This document shows, in pieces, positions 8,468 to 15,877 of a DNA stretch of 64,000 nt. The stretch lies in the NCBI GenBank assembly GCA_021414305.1, contig JAIOOS010000015.1, positions 434,001 through 498,000 on the forward strand, given 5' to 3'. The notes beneath the pieces are model-generated. The model did no database searches and was not told the origin of the DNA. It saw only the letters and a list, made by a program, of their open reading frames with translations. Numbering within the stretch: position 1 is the first letter of the stretch; the number at the start of each line of letters is the position of its first letter. The DNA is from Burkholderiales bacterium. Lineage in GTDB: Bacteria; Pseudomonadota; Gammaproteobacteria; Burkholderiales; Burkholderiaceae_C. The translations under genes were made by a program, and so were the position numbers.

Positions 8468-9408
8468 CAACGGTCCTTTCGCGCCGGGCGGCGGCGCTTG
8501 GCGGCGGGCGCAGGAGCCGCCGCCGGCGGGGCTGCCGCAGGCGGATCGCTCATCGCGTCGTGGTAGGTGTAGAGGCCGATGCGCACGCGCCGGTCGCGCT
8601 TGCGCCCGGCCGCCGCGTCGGCGTCGATCAAGGCCTGCAGCTTCGGCACGGCGGCGGCGAGCAGCGCCTGCCACTGCGCCTTCGCGACCTCGCGGAAGGC
8701 GACGATCGATTCGGCCGAGAGCTCGTCGGCGAACACCGCCTGCTCGACATGCGGCGGCGTCTCGGCGAGGACGTTGGCGACGCTGGCGCGCAAGTGGTCG
8801 CCGACGTTGCTGCCGAGGAAGCCGAAGGCGCGGGAGCTGTCGCGGCCGGCGACCACGCTCTCGCGCACCAGCCGGACCTCGTCGCCCACCTCTTCGGCCA
8901 GGCCGAGCCGGCAGAGCTCGTCGAGCAGCGAGCGCGGGTGCACGTCCTGCGTCACCGAGCGCGCCAGCGTCTCGAAGCTGGGCGCCGGCCCCTGCCTCGG
9001 CAGGGCCTTCGGCTGGCCGCGCCGGTCGCGCAGCGCCGGGTCGGCGCGCCAGCGCGTGAACACCTGCGTCGCCGGCGACGGCCGCGGCGGCGGCGGGCCG
9101 CCTGCCCCCTCGGCCTCGACCAGGCGCGTGACCTCGCGCCGCGTCAGCCCGGTCGCCGTGGCGACGCGGCTGACGATTCGCGCGCCTGCCGACTCCGGCT
9201 GGGCGCGGCGCGCCGCCTCGACGAACGCCGCCTTGAACAGTTCCTCGACCGCAGCGAACGGCAGCCCTCTGGCCACCGCCAGCTCGGCGATCGGCTCGAG
9301 CAGCGAGGCCACGGCGCCGGCGAGCGCCGCGACGCCTCCGCCGGAAAGCGCAGCGCCGCCGCCCGGGTCGGGCGGCGGCGCGGGCCGGGGTCGGGTCTTC
9401 TCAGTCAC
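8467..9408 (-). CDS. DUF6502 family protein
   Basis: A 313-residue soluble protein of the DUF6502 family (function unknown). It opens with a Pro-rich tail. Residues about 25-100 look like a helix-turn-helix region: LAVARGLPFAAVEELFKAAFVEAAR, then ATGLTRREVTRLVEAE. A middle segment, LDELCRLGLAEEVGDEVRLVRESV, resembles a winged-helix turn, and the C-terminus is Lys/Arg-rich. The GTG at 9408 overlaps the end of the upstream DUF5666 gene by eight bases. No clear ribosome binding site is seen, so translation is probably coupled. Its stop overlaps the next gene by one base. A DNA-binding regulatory role is inferred only from the helical pattern. Confidence 0.7.
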   Translation of the reverse strand: MTEKTRPRPAPPPDPGGGAALSGGGVAALAGAVASLLEPIAELAVARGLPFAAVEELFKAAFVEAARRAQPESAGARIVSRVATATGLTRREVTRLVEAEGAGGPPPPRPSPATQVFTRWRADPALRDRRGQPKALPRQGPAPSFETLARSVTQDVHPRSLLDELCRLGLAEEVGDEVRLVRESVVAGRDSSRAFGFLGSNVGDHLRASVANVLAETPPHVEQAVFADELSAESIVAFREVAKAQWQALLAAAVPKLQALIDADAAAGRKRDRRVRIGLYTYHDAMSDPPAAAPPAAAPAPAAKRRRPARKDR

Positions 9409-10618
9409 CGAAGGAGATGCGCTCCGCGAGCAGCATGGTGCCGTCGGCCGAGAGCTTGCCCTTGACCTCGAGCTGCACGCCGACCGCGAGCTGCGCTTCG
9501 CTGCCGCCACGGTACTCGATGCCGGCGGCAGCGTAGCTCACCTTCACCTCGCGCAGGACGAAGGTCTTGGCGGCGGTGTCGATCGAGGCGATCGCGCCGT
9601 GCAGCTCGAAGCCCTTGTCGTGGTGCTCCTGCTCGTCCTCGACCGAGACGCGGGTGGCGATGACCACGCCGTTGACGGCGCTGCCCTTCACCTCGACCTT
9701 GACACCGAGGGCCAGGGCGGTCGCACCGTCGCCGAACACCGCGTTGGTGGCATCGACCGGAATCCCGTTGACGCTGAACGAGGTCTTCGAGGTGAAGGCG
9801 CTGATCGTGCCTTCGAGCTCCACCTCTCCGCCGTCTTCGGGCTTCTTGCCGGCGCCGTCGATCTTGGTCGCGATCCAGGCGCCGCCGACCTGCACGGTCT
9901 GCAGGCGAACGCGGATCAGCGCGCCGTTGACCAGGTTGGCCGGCACGGGGGCAACGCCGGCGTACGAGATCAGCGCCGGGCCGATGGTGAAGGTCTTGGC
10001 GACGCTGTCGAGATTGGCCACGATGCCCCGGATTCTGAAGCCGTCGCCCGAGCCGGTCGGCTCGAGCCGCGTCGCGGTGTACACGCCCGTCGCCGCGTCG
10101 AGCGTGCCGTGCACCTCGAGCACTGCGCCGACGGCGATGCCGGCGAAGCCGCCGACCAGACGCTCGTCGATGACCGTGGTGTCGAGCACGCGCACGGTCT
10201 GGCCGAGCACGACCAGCGTCTTGGCGACCGCGTCGACGGCCGAGACCGGACCGCGCAGCTCGGCGCCGTGGCGGATCTCGTTGGCCGAGCCGCGCGGGCC
10301 CTTGCCGTCGTCGCTGATGGCGCCGCCGTGGACCTCGACCCCCATGCCGAGCTTCAGGGCGTCGCGGCTGGAGCGATTGCCGTCGTCGTCGGTCACGAGC
10401 GCAGCCGAGTCGTCGTAGCGCACGCCGTTGACGATGATCGAGCCGAAGCCGGAGATGTGGCCGGCGGCGTACGAGGTCGGCGCGACGCCGGTGCCGCCGC
10501 TCGACGGACCGGCGCTGCCGCCGCCGCCGCAGCCCGCGAGCAGCAGGGCGGCGGCCCCGAGCTGAAGGAGAAGATGGCGAGCCCGGGCGGGGCGGGAGGT
10601 GACTGAAGCAAGGCGCAT
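9401..10618 (-). CDS. DUF5666 domain lipoprotein (first gene of operon)
   Basis: A 405-residue predicted lipoprotein with signal LLLQLGAAALLLAGC and then a Gly/Ser linker. It opens SYAAGHISGFGSIIVNGVRYDD and carries about five DUF5666-type repeats, for example VELEGTISAFTSKTSFSVNG and FELHGAIASIDTAAKTFVL. It is the closest relative in the window of the protein at 7268-8467. The ATG at 10618 follows GGAGAG at a good distance. It is the promoter-proximal gene of a three-gene overlapping operon (DUF5666-DUF6502-DUF5666). The promoter spacer holds a palindrome that probably binds a repressor or activator. Confidence 0.8.
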   Translation of the reverse strand: MRLASVTSRPARARHLLLQLGAAALLLAGCGGGGSAGPSSGGTGVAPTSYAAGHISGFGSIIVNGVRYDDSAALVTDDDGNRSSRDALKLGMGVEVHGGAISDDGKGPRGSANEIRHGAELRGPVSAVDAVAKTLVVLGQTVRVLDTTVIDERLVGGFAGIAVGAVLEVHGTLDAATGVYTATRLEPTGSGDGFRIRGIVANLDSVAKTFTIGPALISYAGVAPVPANLVNGALIRVRLQTVQVGGAWIATKIDGAGKKPEDGGEVELEGTISAFTSKTSFSVNGIPVDATNAVFGDGATALALGVKVEVKGSAVNGVVIATRVSVEDEQEHHDKGFELHGAIASIDTAAKTFVLREVKVSYAAAGIEYRGGSEAQLAVGVQLEVKGKLSADGTMLLAERISFGD

Positions 10619-10666
10619 GGCGGGCTCTCCGTGGACGAGCGGGCCGGAAGTCGACCCTCGGGGCGG

Positions 10667-10696
10667 ATAATAAATGTGCTAATTGCACATTTGCAA
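10667..10696 (-). promoter_or_regulatory. Promoter with palindromic operator for the DUF5666-DUF6502 operon
   Basis: On the minus strand a -35 hexamer TTGCAA (10691-10696) and a -10 hexamer TATTAT (10667-10672) are 18 bases apart, about 50 bases before the first DUF5666 start. A perfect inverted repeat, AAATGTGC-N5-GCACATTT (10672-10692), fills the spacer and touches both hexamers. A protein bound there would block or remodel polymerase. The hexamers match the sigma-70 consensus at 4/6 and 5/6 positions. azlC starts 67 bases away on the other strand, so it may be affected too. Confidence 0.55.
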
Positions 10697-10759
10697 GCGG
10701 CGTTACAGACGGAGACATTCGCGCGTGACTTTCGACCAGGCTGCTAGCCTTGCGCCTAG

Positions 10760-11488
10760 ATGACCCGATGGCGCGACCTCCCCCGCGACCCCCACTTCCG
10801 CCGCGGCGCGCGCGACATGCTCGACTTCGGTCCGGGCCTGGCGGCCTGGGGCCTGGTCACCGGAGTGGCGATGACCCAGAGCGGCCTTGGCGTTGGCCTC
10901 TCGCTGCTGATGACCTTCACCGTCTACGCCGGCAGCGCCCAGCTCGCCTCCCTGCCGCTGATCGCCGGCGGCGCGCCGATCTGGGTGATCTGGGCCTCGG
11001 CGTTGTGCGTCAACCTGCGCTTCGCGATCTTCAGCTCGCAGTGGCGGCCGTATCTCGGCCACCTGCCGCGCGGGCGGCGGCTGGTGCTCGGCTACCTGCT
11101 CGCCGACCTCAACCTGCTGGTGTTCCTCAAGAACTGGCAGGGCGAGGGCCATCGGGTCGGCCAGGCGCGCTACGCCGCCGGCGGCGCCGTCGTGGTGTGG
11201 ATCATCTGGCAGGCGACCTCGGTCGCCGGCATCCTGCTGTCTTCGCTGGTGCCGCTCGAATGGGGCCTCGGCTTCGCCGGCACGCTCTCGATGCTTGGGA
11301 TCGCCTACTCGCTGCTCAACGACCGCACCGCCTGGGTGGCGGCGATCGTCGCTGCCGCCGCCGCGGTGGCGGCGTTCTCGCTGCCGCTGAAGCTGAACAT
11401 CCTGGTCGCCATTGCCGCCGCGATCGCGGCGACGCTGGTGATGGCGCAGGCGGGCAAGGCGAGCGAAGCCCTGCGGCCGAGGCACTGA
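10760..11488 (+). CDS. azlC: AzlC family branched-chain amino acid exporter, large subunit
   Basis: A 242-residue membrane protein with about six hydrophobic segments. It carries the AzlC hallmarks FGPGLAAWGLVTGVAMTQSG, FTVYAGSAQLASLPLIAGGAP and ALCVNLRFAIFSSQWRPYL. AzlC pairs with a small AzlD protein to export branched-chain amino acids or analogues through the inner membrane. The azlD gene follows after two bases. Compared with the canonical family, the substrate is uncertain, since many homologues export other compounds. It is transcribed divergently from the DUF5666 operon and may share its control region. Confidence 0.88.
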   Translation: MTRWRDLPRDPHFRRGARDMLDFGPGLAAWGLVTGVAMTQSGLGVGLSLLMTFTVYAGSAQLASLPLIAGGAPIWVIWASALCVNLRFAIFSSQWRPYLGHLPRGRRLVLGYLLADLNLLVFLKNWQGEGHRVGQARYAAGGAVVVWIIWQATSVAGILLSSLVPLEWGLGFAGTLSMLGIAYSLLNDRTAWVAAIVAAAAAVAAFSLPLKLNILVAIAAAIAATLVMAQAGKASEALRPRH

Positions 11489-11490
11489 CG

Positions 11491-11835
11491 ATGGACTTCG
11501 CCCTGCCCGGCTGGGCCCTGACGGCGCTCACCATCCTCGGCCTCGGCGCCGTGACGGCGATCTCGCGCAACGTCTTCCTCTGGTCGCGGCGGGAGGTGCG
11601 GATTCCCGAGCCGCTGCAGCGCGCGCTGCAGATGGCGCCGCTGGCGGCGATCGTCGCCATCACCGCGCCGGAGATCTTTCTCAGCCACGGCCACCTGATC
11701 GAGACCTGGCGCGACGCGCGGCTGCTCTCGGCCGCGGTGGCGACCGCGGTCTACGCCTGGCGGCCCGGCGTGCTCGGCCCGCTGATCGCCGGCCTGGCGG
11801 TGTACCTGCCGCTGCGCCTCGGCTGGGGATGGTGA
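11491..11835 (+). CDS. azlD: AzlD family exporter, small subunit
   Basis: A 114-residue protein with about four membrane segments: LTALTILGLGAVTAISR, APLAAIVAITAPEIFL, LLSAAVATAVYAW and GPLIAGLAVYLPL. Its size, hydrophobic pattern and position directly after azlC identify it as the AzlD partner. The gene starts two bases after the azlC stop and overlaps the next gene by seven bases, so the three are co-transcribed. Both AzlC and AzlD are needed for transport in characterised relatives. Confidence 0.82.
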   Translation: MDFALPGWALTALTILGLGAVTAISRNVFLWSRREVRIPEPLQRALQMAPLAAIVAITAPEIFLSHGHLIETWRDARLLSAAVATAVYAWRPGVLGPLIAGLAVYLPLRLGWGW

Positions 11836-12212
11836 TGGTGACGCTGCGACGCGCCGGCCTGGTGTTCGTGTTCCTCTGGTTCTTCATCGGCGGGCTGGCC
11901 CACTTCTTCTTCACCGAGATCGAGACCAGCATCGTGCCGCCGTGGGTGCCCTGGCCGCGCGAGACCGTGCTCGTGAGCGGCGCGTTCGAGCTGCTCGGCG
12001 CCCTCGGCCTGCTCTGGCCGCCGACGCGGCGCGCCGCCGGCTGGGGCCTGTTCGCGCTCACCCTCGCGGTGACGCCGGCCAACGTCTACATGCTGCAGCG
12101 CGCCGACCTGTTCCCGACGATTCCCTACTGGGTGCTCGTACTGCGGTTGCCGCTGCAGGTGGCGCTGCTCGCGCTGATCGTCTGGAGCACCGCCCCGGCG
12201 CGGCGCCGGTAG
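11829..12212 (+). CDS. DoxX-like small membrane protein
   Basis: A 127-residue protein with four hydrophobic segments (VFVFLWFFIGGLAHFFF, VSGAFELLGALGLLWPP, GWGLFALTLAVTPANVYML, LPLQVALLALIVWST). The GLAHF motif after the first segment, the E-LLGALGLL stretch and the TPANVYM stretch resemble DoxX/SURF4-type small membrane proteins. Its start overlaps the end of azlD. It probably belongs to the same transcript, though a role in export is not known. The biochemical function is unknown. Confidence 0.7.
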   Translation: MVMVTLRRAGLVFVFLWFFIGGLAHFFFTEIETSIVPPWVPWPRETVLVSGAFELLGALGLLWPPTRRAAGWGLFALTLAVTPANVYMLQRADLFPTIPYWVLVLRLPLQVALLALIVWSTAPARRR

Positions 12213-12221
12213 GCTGCAGGC

Positions 12222-12788
12222 ATGGCTTCTCGCTGGTTTGCCCTCGCCCTTTGTCTGTTGGCGTGCGCACGGGCGGCTGCCGGCGACGGTGCCGCCTGGG
12301 AGGCGCTGCGCCGCGACGGCACCGTCGCCCTGGTCCGCCACGGCGAGGCGCCCGGCGTCGGCGACCCGGCCAGCTGGAAGCTCGGCGACTGCGCCACGCA
12401 GCGCAACCTGAACGACGCCGGCCGGGCGCAGGCCCGCGAGCTCGGCGCGCGCCTTCGGGCCGAGCGCGTTCCGGTCGCTCAGGTGCTCGCCTCGCCCTGG
12501 TGCCGCACCCTCGAGACGGCGACGCTGCTCGGCGTCGGCGCGGTGCGCGCCGAGCCGGCGGTCGCCAACGCCTTCGTCCTCAGCGAGCGGCGCACCGAGC
12601 TCGCCGGCGCGGCGCGCGCACTCGTCCGCCAATGGCGCGGCCCGGGAACGCTGCTGGTGGTGACGCACGGCGAGAACATCCGTGCCCTGATCGGCCGCAC
12701 TCCCGAGACGGCGGAGCTGGTGGTTGTGGCGACCGGCGCCGACGGCAGCCTGCGCGAGCTCGGCGCGGTGCTCACGCCCGCGCGTTGA
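12222..12788 (+). CDS. Periplasmic histidine phosphatase family protein
   Basis: A 188-residue histidine-phosphatase superfamily protein (phosphoglycerate-mutase-like fold). The signature ALVRHGEAPG gives the catalytic histidine. LNDAGRAQARELGARL and VLASPWCRTLETATLL follow, and the second histidine is in LLVVTHGENIRALIG. The N-terminus is a signal peptide with a possible lipobox (LCLLACARAAAGD), which predicts periplasmic location. Signal-bearing members of this family are usually broad acid phosphatases; the substrate is not predictable. The gene lies nine bases after the DoxX-like gene. Confidence 0.85.
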   Translation: MASRWFALALCLLACARAAAGDGAAWEALRRDGTVALVRHGEAPGVGDPASWKLGDCATQRNLNDAGRAQARELGARLRAERVPVAQVLASPWCRTLETATLLGVGAVRAEPAVANAFVLSERRTELAGAARALVRQWRGPGTLLVVTHGENIRALIGRTPETAELVVVATGADGSLRELGAVLTPAR

Positions 12789-12824
12789 TCGCCTTCGTGG
12801 CGGTCTCGCGCCGCCGCCCGCCGC

Positions 12825-13412
12825 TCAAAGCGGCGTGATCTCGACCTTGCGGAACTTGATGGTGCCGCGACCCCACTGCAGCGCGATCGGGCCGCTCACG
12901 AGCTTGCCGTCTTCGACGTCGACCGTCTTCACGCCGTTCAGCACCAGCACGAGCCGCTTGCCCTTGGCGGTGATCTCGTAGGTGTTCCACTTGCCGCCCG
13001 CCTTGGGCATGGGCGACACCGCGGCGACCTTGACGATCGCGCCGGTACCGTAGGTCGGATCGGGCCGCTGGTCGAAGATGTTGGCCTCGTAGCAGCTTTC
13101 GTCGCCGATCGCGGCCGGGTCCTTGCAGCGCATGAAGACGCCGCTGTTGGCGTCGTCGCTGGCCCAGAACTCGACCTTGACCATGAAGTCCTTGTACGAG
13201 CCCTTGCTGACGAGGTAGGCCGGGTCCTTGCCGCCCTGCGTCGCCTGGATCGCGCCGTCGACGGCGCTCCAGTTGGCTTCGCCGACGCGGTTGAAGTTGT
13301 CGAGGCCCCTGGCACCGTCGACGAGCGTGGTCGTGCCGCCCATGCTGGCGCATCCCCCCAGGGCGGCGGCGAGCGTCAGGGTGGCGAGCGCGGATGGAAC
13401 GAAGGTCTTCAT
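12825..13412 (-). CDS. DUF1080 domain lipoprotein
   Basis: A 195-residue predicted lipoprotein (signal ATLTLAAALGGC, then ASMGG). It carries a DUF1080 domain of the concanavalin-like beta-sandwich type, also called 3-keto-disaccharide hydrolase. Readable parts are LDNFNRVGEANWSAVDGAIQATQ, SYKDFMVKVEFWASDDANSGVFMRC, WNTYEITAKGKRLVLVLNG and GPIALQWGRGTIKFRKVEI. Family members bind or cleave glycans, but many act only as carbohydrate-binding lipoproteins. The ATG at 13412 follows GAGGAG. It is convergent with the phosphatase gene and stands alone. Confidence 0.82.
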   Translation of the reverse strand: MKTFVPSALATLTLAAALGGCASMGGTTTLVDGARGLDNFNRVGEANWSAVDGAIQATQGGKDPAYLVSKGSYKDFMVKVEFWASDDANSGVFMRCKDPAAIGDESCYEANIFDQRPDPTYGTGAIVKVAAVSPMPKAGGKWNTYEITAKGKRLVLVLNGVKTVDVEDGKLVSGPIALQWGRGTIKFRKVEITPL

Positions 13413-13519
13413 GGCTGTCTCCTCGGTGGCGTTTCTTGTTGGAGCCCGATCTTGCGACGGCCGACGCAGATCGCGCAAGCTAGGTGAAGCCAGCCCCGGC
13501 CGCGTGCGCCGGCGGCGCC

Positions 13520-15280
13520 TCAGCTCGCAAACAGCTGCCGGTCCTTCATCTTCTGCGAGCCGACCCCGTAGTAGCTCTCGAACCACGCCGCCTTGCCGCT
13601 GATCGCCCGGGGCTTCCTCAGGGTCAGCGCGGCCTTCTTCGCGGCGGGGGTCAGGTCGGTGGCGGCCTGCATCGTGCTGCGGAAGTGCAGGTGGTCGAAG
13701 ACGCGCAGCGCCTCGATCGCATACGCCGTGGCGATCTTCGGGTCCTCGATCATGAGCAGGTGGTCGCCGTTGCCGTTCTCACCGCTCGGCGCGAGGTTCG
13801 AGGAGCCGGTGAACACCTTCGCCGTCGGCAGGTTGAAGTCGGTGACCACGAACTTGTGGTGCACGTTGATCCCCTGCCCGCCGCTCCATTCCGACTTGAA
13901 CGGCTCGGGCGCGTTCTTCGCCAGGTAGGCGAAGTCGACCAGGCCGATGCTGCCGTCGGGCTTGATGACCTCGAGGCCGCCGGCCTTGTCGGAGAGCCCG
14001 TAGCTGAAGATCGGCCGCTCGATCAACCGGTCGAACGCCTCCTTGGTCGGCCCCGACTTGAGCTGGTTGAGGAAGGCCACCGCATAGAACACCGACGAGC
14101 TCGCCTGCTCGATCGCGCCGCGCACCGGGTTCAGCGGCAGCGCCGACGAGGAGTGCGGCGAAAAGCACACGTGCACCGGCACGTTCGAGGCGTTGACGGG
14201 GGCGAGCTGCCATTTCTTCGCCAGCTCGAGCTGCTTGAAGCCGCCCGGGTTGGCGAACGAGGCCTCGAACGCCTGCTGGTAAAGCCCGGCGATGCCGGGA
14301 TCGGCGAAGACCAGGGCGTTGTTCGACTGGATGTACAGGCCGCGGAAGCTGAAGTTGGTGGAGCCGGCCAGCACCTTGATCGGCACGCCGCCGCGGCTGG
14401 CGATGAACACCTTGTGGTGCTGCAGCCCGCTGAAGTGGGTGCGGCGCACATGATCGGCGCCGGCGCTGACCGCGAGCCGCGCCGCCGCCTCGCTCTCGTT
14501 GCTGCCGGCCGTGCCGTGCCCGGAGATCACGCCCGTCTTCGACCTGGCGGTCGAGTCGTCGACGATGACGCGCAGCCGCGGCCCGAGCTGCTCGAGCCGG
14601 GCGACGATGTCGGGCTCGTTCAGGTCGTAGGCGAAGACGTCAAGGGTGATCGATGGGTCGACGACAGCCTCGTCGAGCAGGCCGAAGATCAGGTCGACCG
14701 CCTCGAAGCCCATCCAGCGATAGATGTCGCCCGGCCGCTTGACGAAGGCCAGGCCGTCATCAGCGCGCGCCGGGATGATGGTCTTGCCGATGGCGTCGAT
14801 GTCGGCGTCGGCCGGGAACTTGTCGCGAAAGGCCTGCGACGACGCGAAGCCGCGGGTGAAGCCAACGTCGACGAACCCCGAGTAGGTCACGGGATCGAGC
14901 GAGATCTGCAGCGTGATCGAGGCGCCGGCCTTCAGCACGCCGTCGCTCGGCATGTGCATCTTGGTGCCGCGGTAGGTGTAGAGGCCCTGCTTCGGCTCGA
15001 ACGGAAAGTGGACCCAGCGGAACTTCTGGAACGGCGCCTTCTTCGAGGAGTAGAGGCGGTCGCCCGTGACGGCCGTGCCGACCGGCTCGTCGTAGCTGAA
15101 GGCGAGGCGATTGAGCAGCGGCGAGAAGCGCTTGGCGCCCGGCGGCTTGCACTCGATGGCGAAGCCGACGAGGTCGGCCTCCGGCGCGCCGACGTCGAAG
15201 GCGACGAGGCACATGCGCTCGCCGCGCCAGAGCTTCATCGTGAAGTTGGGCTTGCTGGCGGTGGCGGTGAAGTCGTCCAT
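13520..15280 (-). CDS. Phospholipase D-like protein with two HKD domains
   Basis: A 586-residue protein with two phospholipase D half-sites. The second is intact: H474-x-K476 and D481 (HHKFVVTD), followed by GSSNLAPSGENGNGD. The first has H288-x-K290 but Ser at 295 where the motif normally has Asp, followed by AGSTNFSFRG. The N-terminal 250 residues form a separate domain unlike known phospholipase D enzymes. There is no signal peptide. Possible roles are phosphodiesterase, nuclease or lipase. The start is the ATG at 15280; upstream codons in the same frame lie in the rne promoter region and are unlikely to be coding. Confidence 0.75.
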   Translation of the reverse strand: MDDFTATASKPNFTMKLWRGERMCLVAFDVGAPEADLVGFAIECKPPGAKRFSPLLNRLAFSYDEPVGTAVTGDRLYSSKKAPFQKFRWVHFPFEPKQGLYTYRGTKMHMPSDGVLKAGASITLQISLDPVTYSGFVDVGFTRGFASSQAFRDKFPADADIDAIGKTIIPARADDGLAFVKRPGDIYRWMGFEAVDLIFGLLDEAVVDPSITLDVFAYDLNEPDIVARLEQLGPRLRVIVDDSTARSKTGVISGHGTAGSNESEAAARLAVSAGADHVRRTHFSGLQHHKVFIASRGGVPIKVLAGSTNFSFRGLYIQSNNALVFADPGIAGLYQQAFEASFANPGGFKQLELAKKWQLAPVNASNVPVHVCFSPHSSSALPLNPVRGAIEQASSSVFYAVAFLNQLKSGPTKEAFDRLIERPIFSYGLSDKAGGLEVIKPDGSIGLVDFAYLAKNAPEPFKSEWSGGQGINVHHKFVVTDFNLPTAKVFTGSSNLAPSGENGNGDHLLMIEDPKIATAYAIEALRVFDHLHFRSTMQAATDLTPAAKKAALTLRKPRAISGKAAWFESYYGVGSQKMKDRQLFAS

Positions 15281-15877
15281 GGCGTGCGCGGGACGCAGAG
15301 GGGAACGGAAGCTTACGCCGCCGGCCGATGGCCGGGAAACCGTGAACAGGTTCACCCGGGGCACCGTCCCGTTGGCCCCTATAATTCGCCCGTCCACCCA
15401 TCGCCGTAAGTGTTTGATTTTTAAGCGGCTTCGGGTGGTTGGCCGGATCCTGTTCCGGCAAATCGGTGATGCAACGTCCCGCCGCTTCGGCAGGCCGCGT
15501 TCCCCAAGTGACGCGGCGGCTTCGAGGCTCGTGACGGCAGAGCAAACAGACAAGAACCCAACAAAAGGTTTTCCGGCCGAAGACGAGAACCCAGAGGATC
15601 GACGCTCACGCGCCCCTCTCGGCCCACCGCGCTTCGACTTGCGTCCCAGTGATCGCCAGCGTGCTCCCAATCCGCTCCTCCCTCACTGCTTCGCGCGCGC
15701 CAACGCTGCCCGGGCCTGCGGTCTCGCGACTGCAACTCACCCCCGCGTAGTCCAGGGCGATTCCTTCCGGTTTCTTCTCGCCGTTTTCTCGTGCATCGAT
15801 TCGTCGCCAGCGGCAGGGCCGCGGCGGCTCGAGTTCGGCGCGGCCTCACTGAGGTGCCGCGCCGCTGAGGAGTGCAC
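15281..15877. promoter_or_regulatory. Long rne leader with promoter and structured 5' region
   Basis: This gene-free stretch of nearly 600 bases lies between the divergent phospholipase D-like gene and rne. It contains a perfect -10 hexamer TATAAT at 15380-15385 on the plus strand, with no good -35 match. A palindrome GTGAACAGGTTCAC (15342-15355) sits just upstream. A transcript from there would have a leader of about 490 bases. That leader includes a hairpin GCCGGA-N6-TCCGGC (15442-15459) inside a GC-rich region. Long leaders sensed by the enzyme itself are known for enterobacterial rne, so autoregulation is plausible here but inferred. No convincing small gene was found. Confidence 0.5.

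Noticed and set aside
13484..15409. Long plus-strand frame opposite the phospholipase D-like gene
   Set aside because: Composition is that of an antisense shadow (Glu/Arg/Gly/Leu rich, no motif), and the minus strand shows real HKD motifs.
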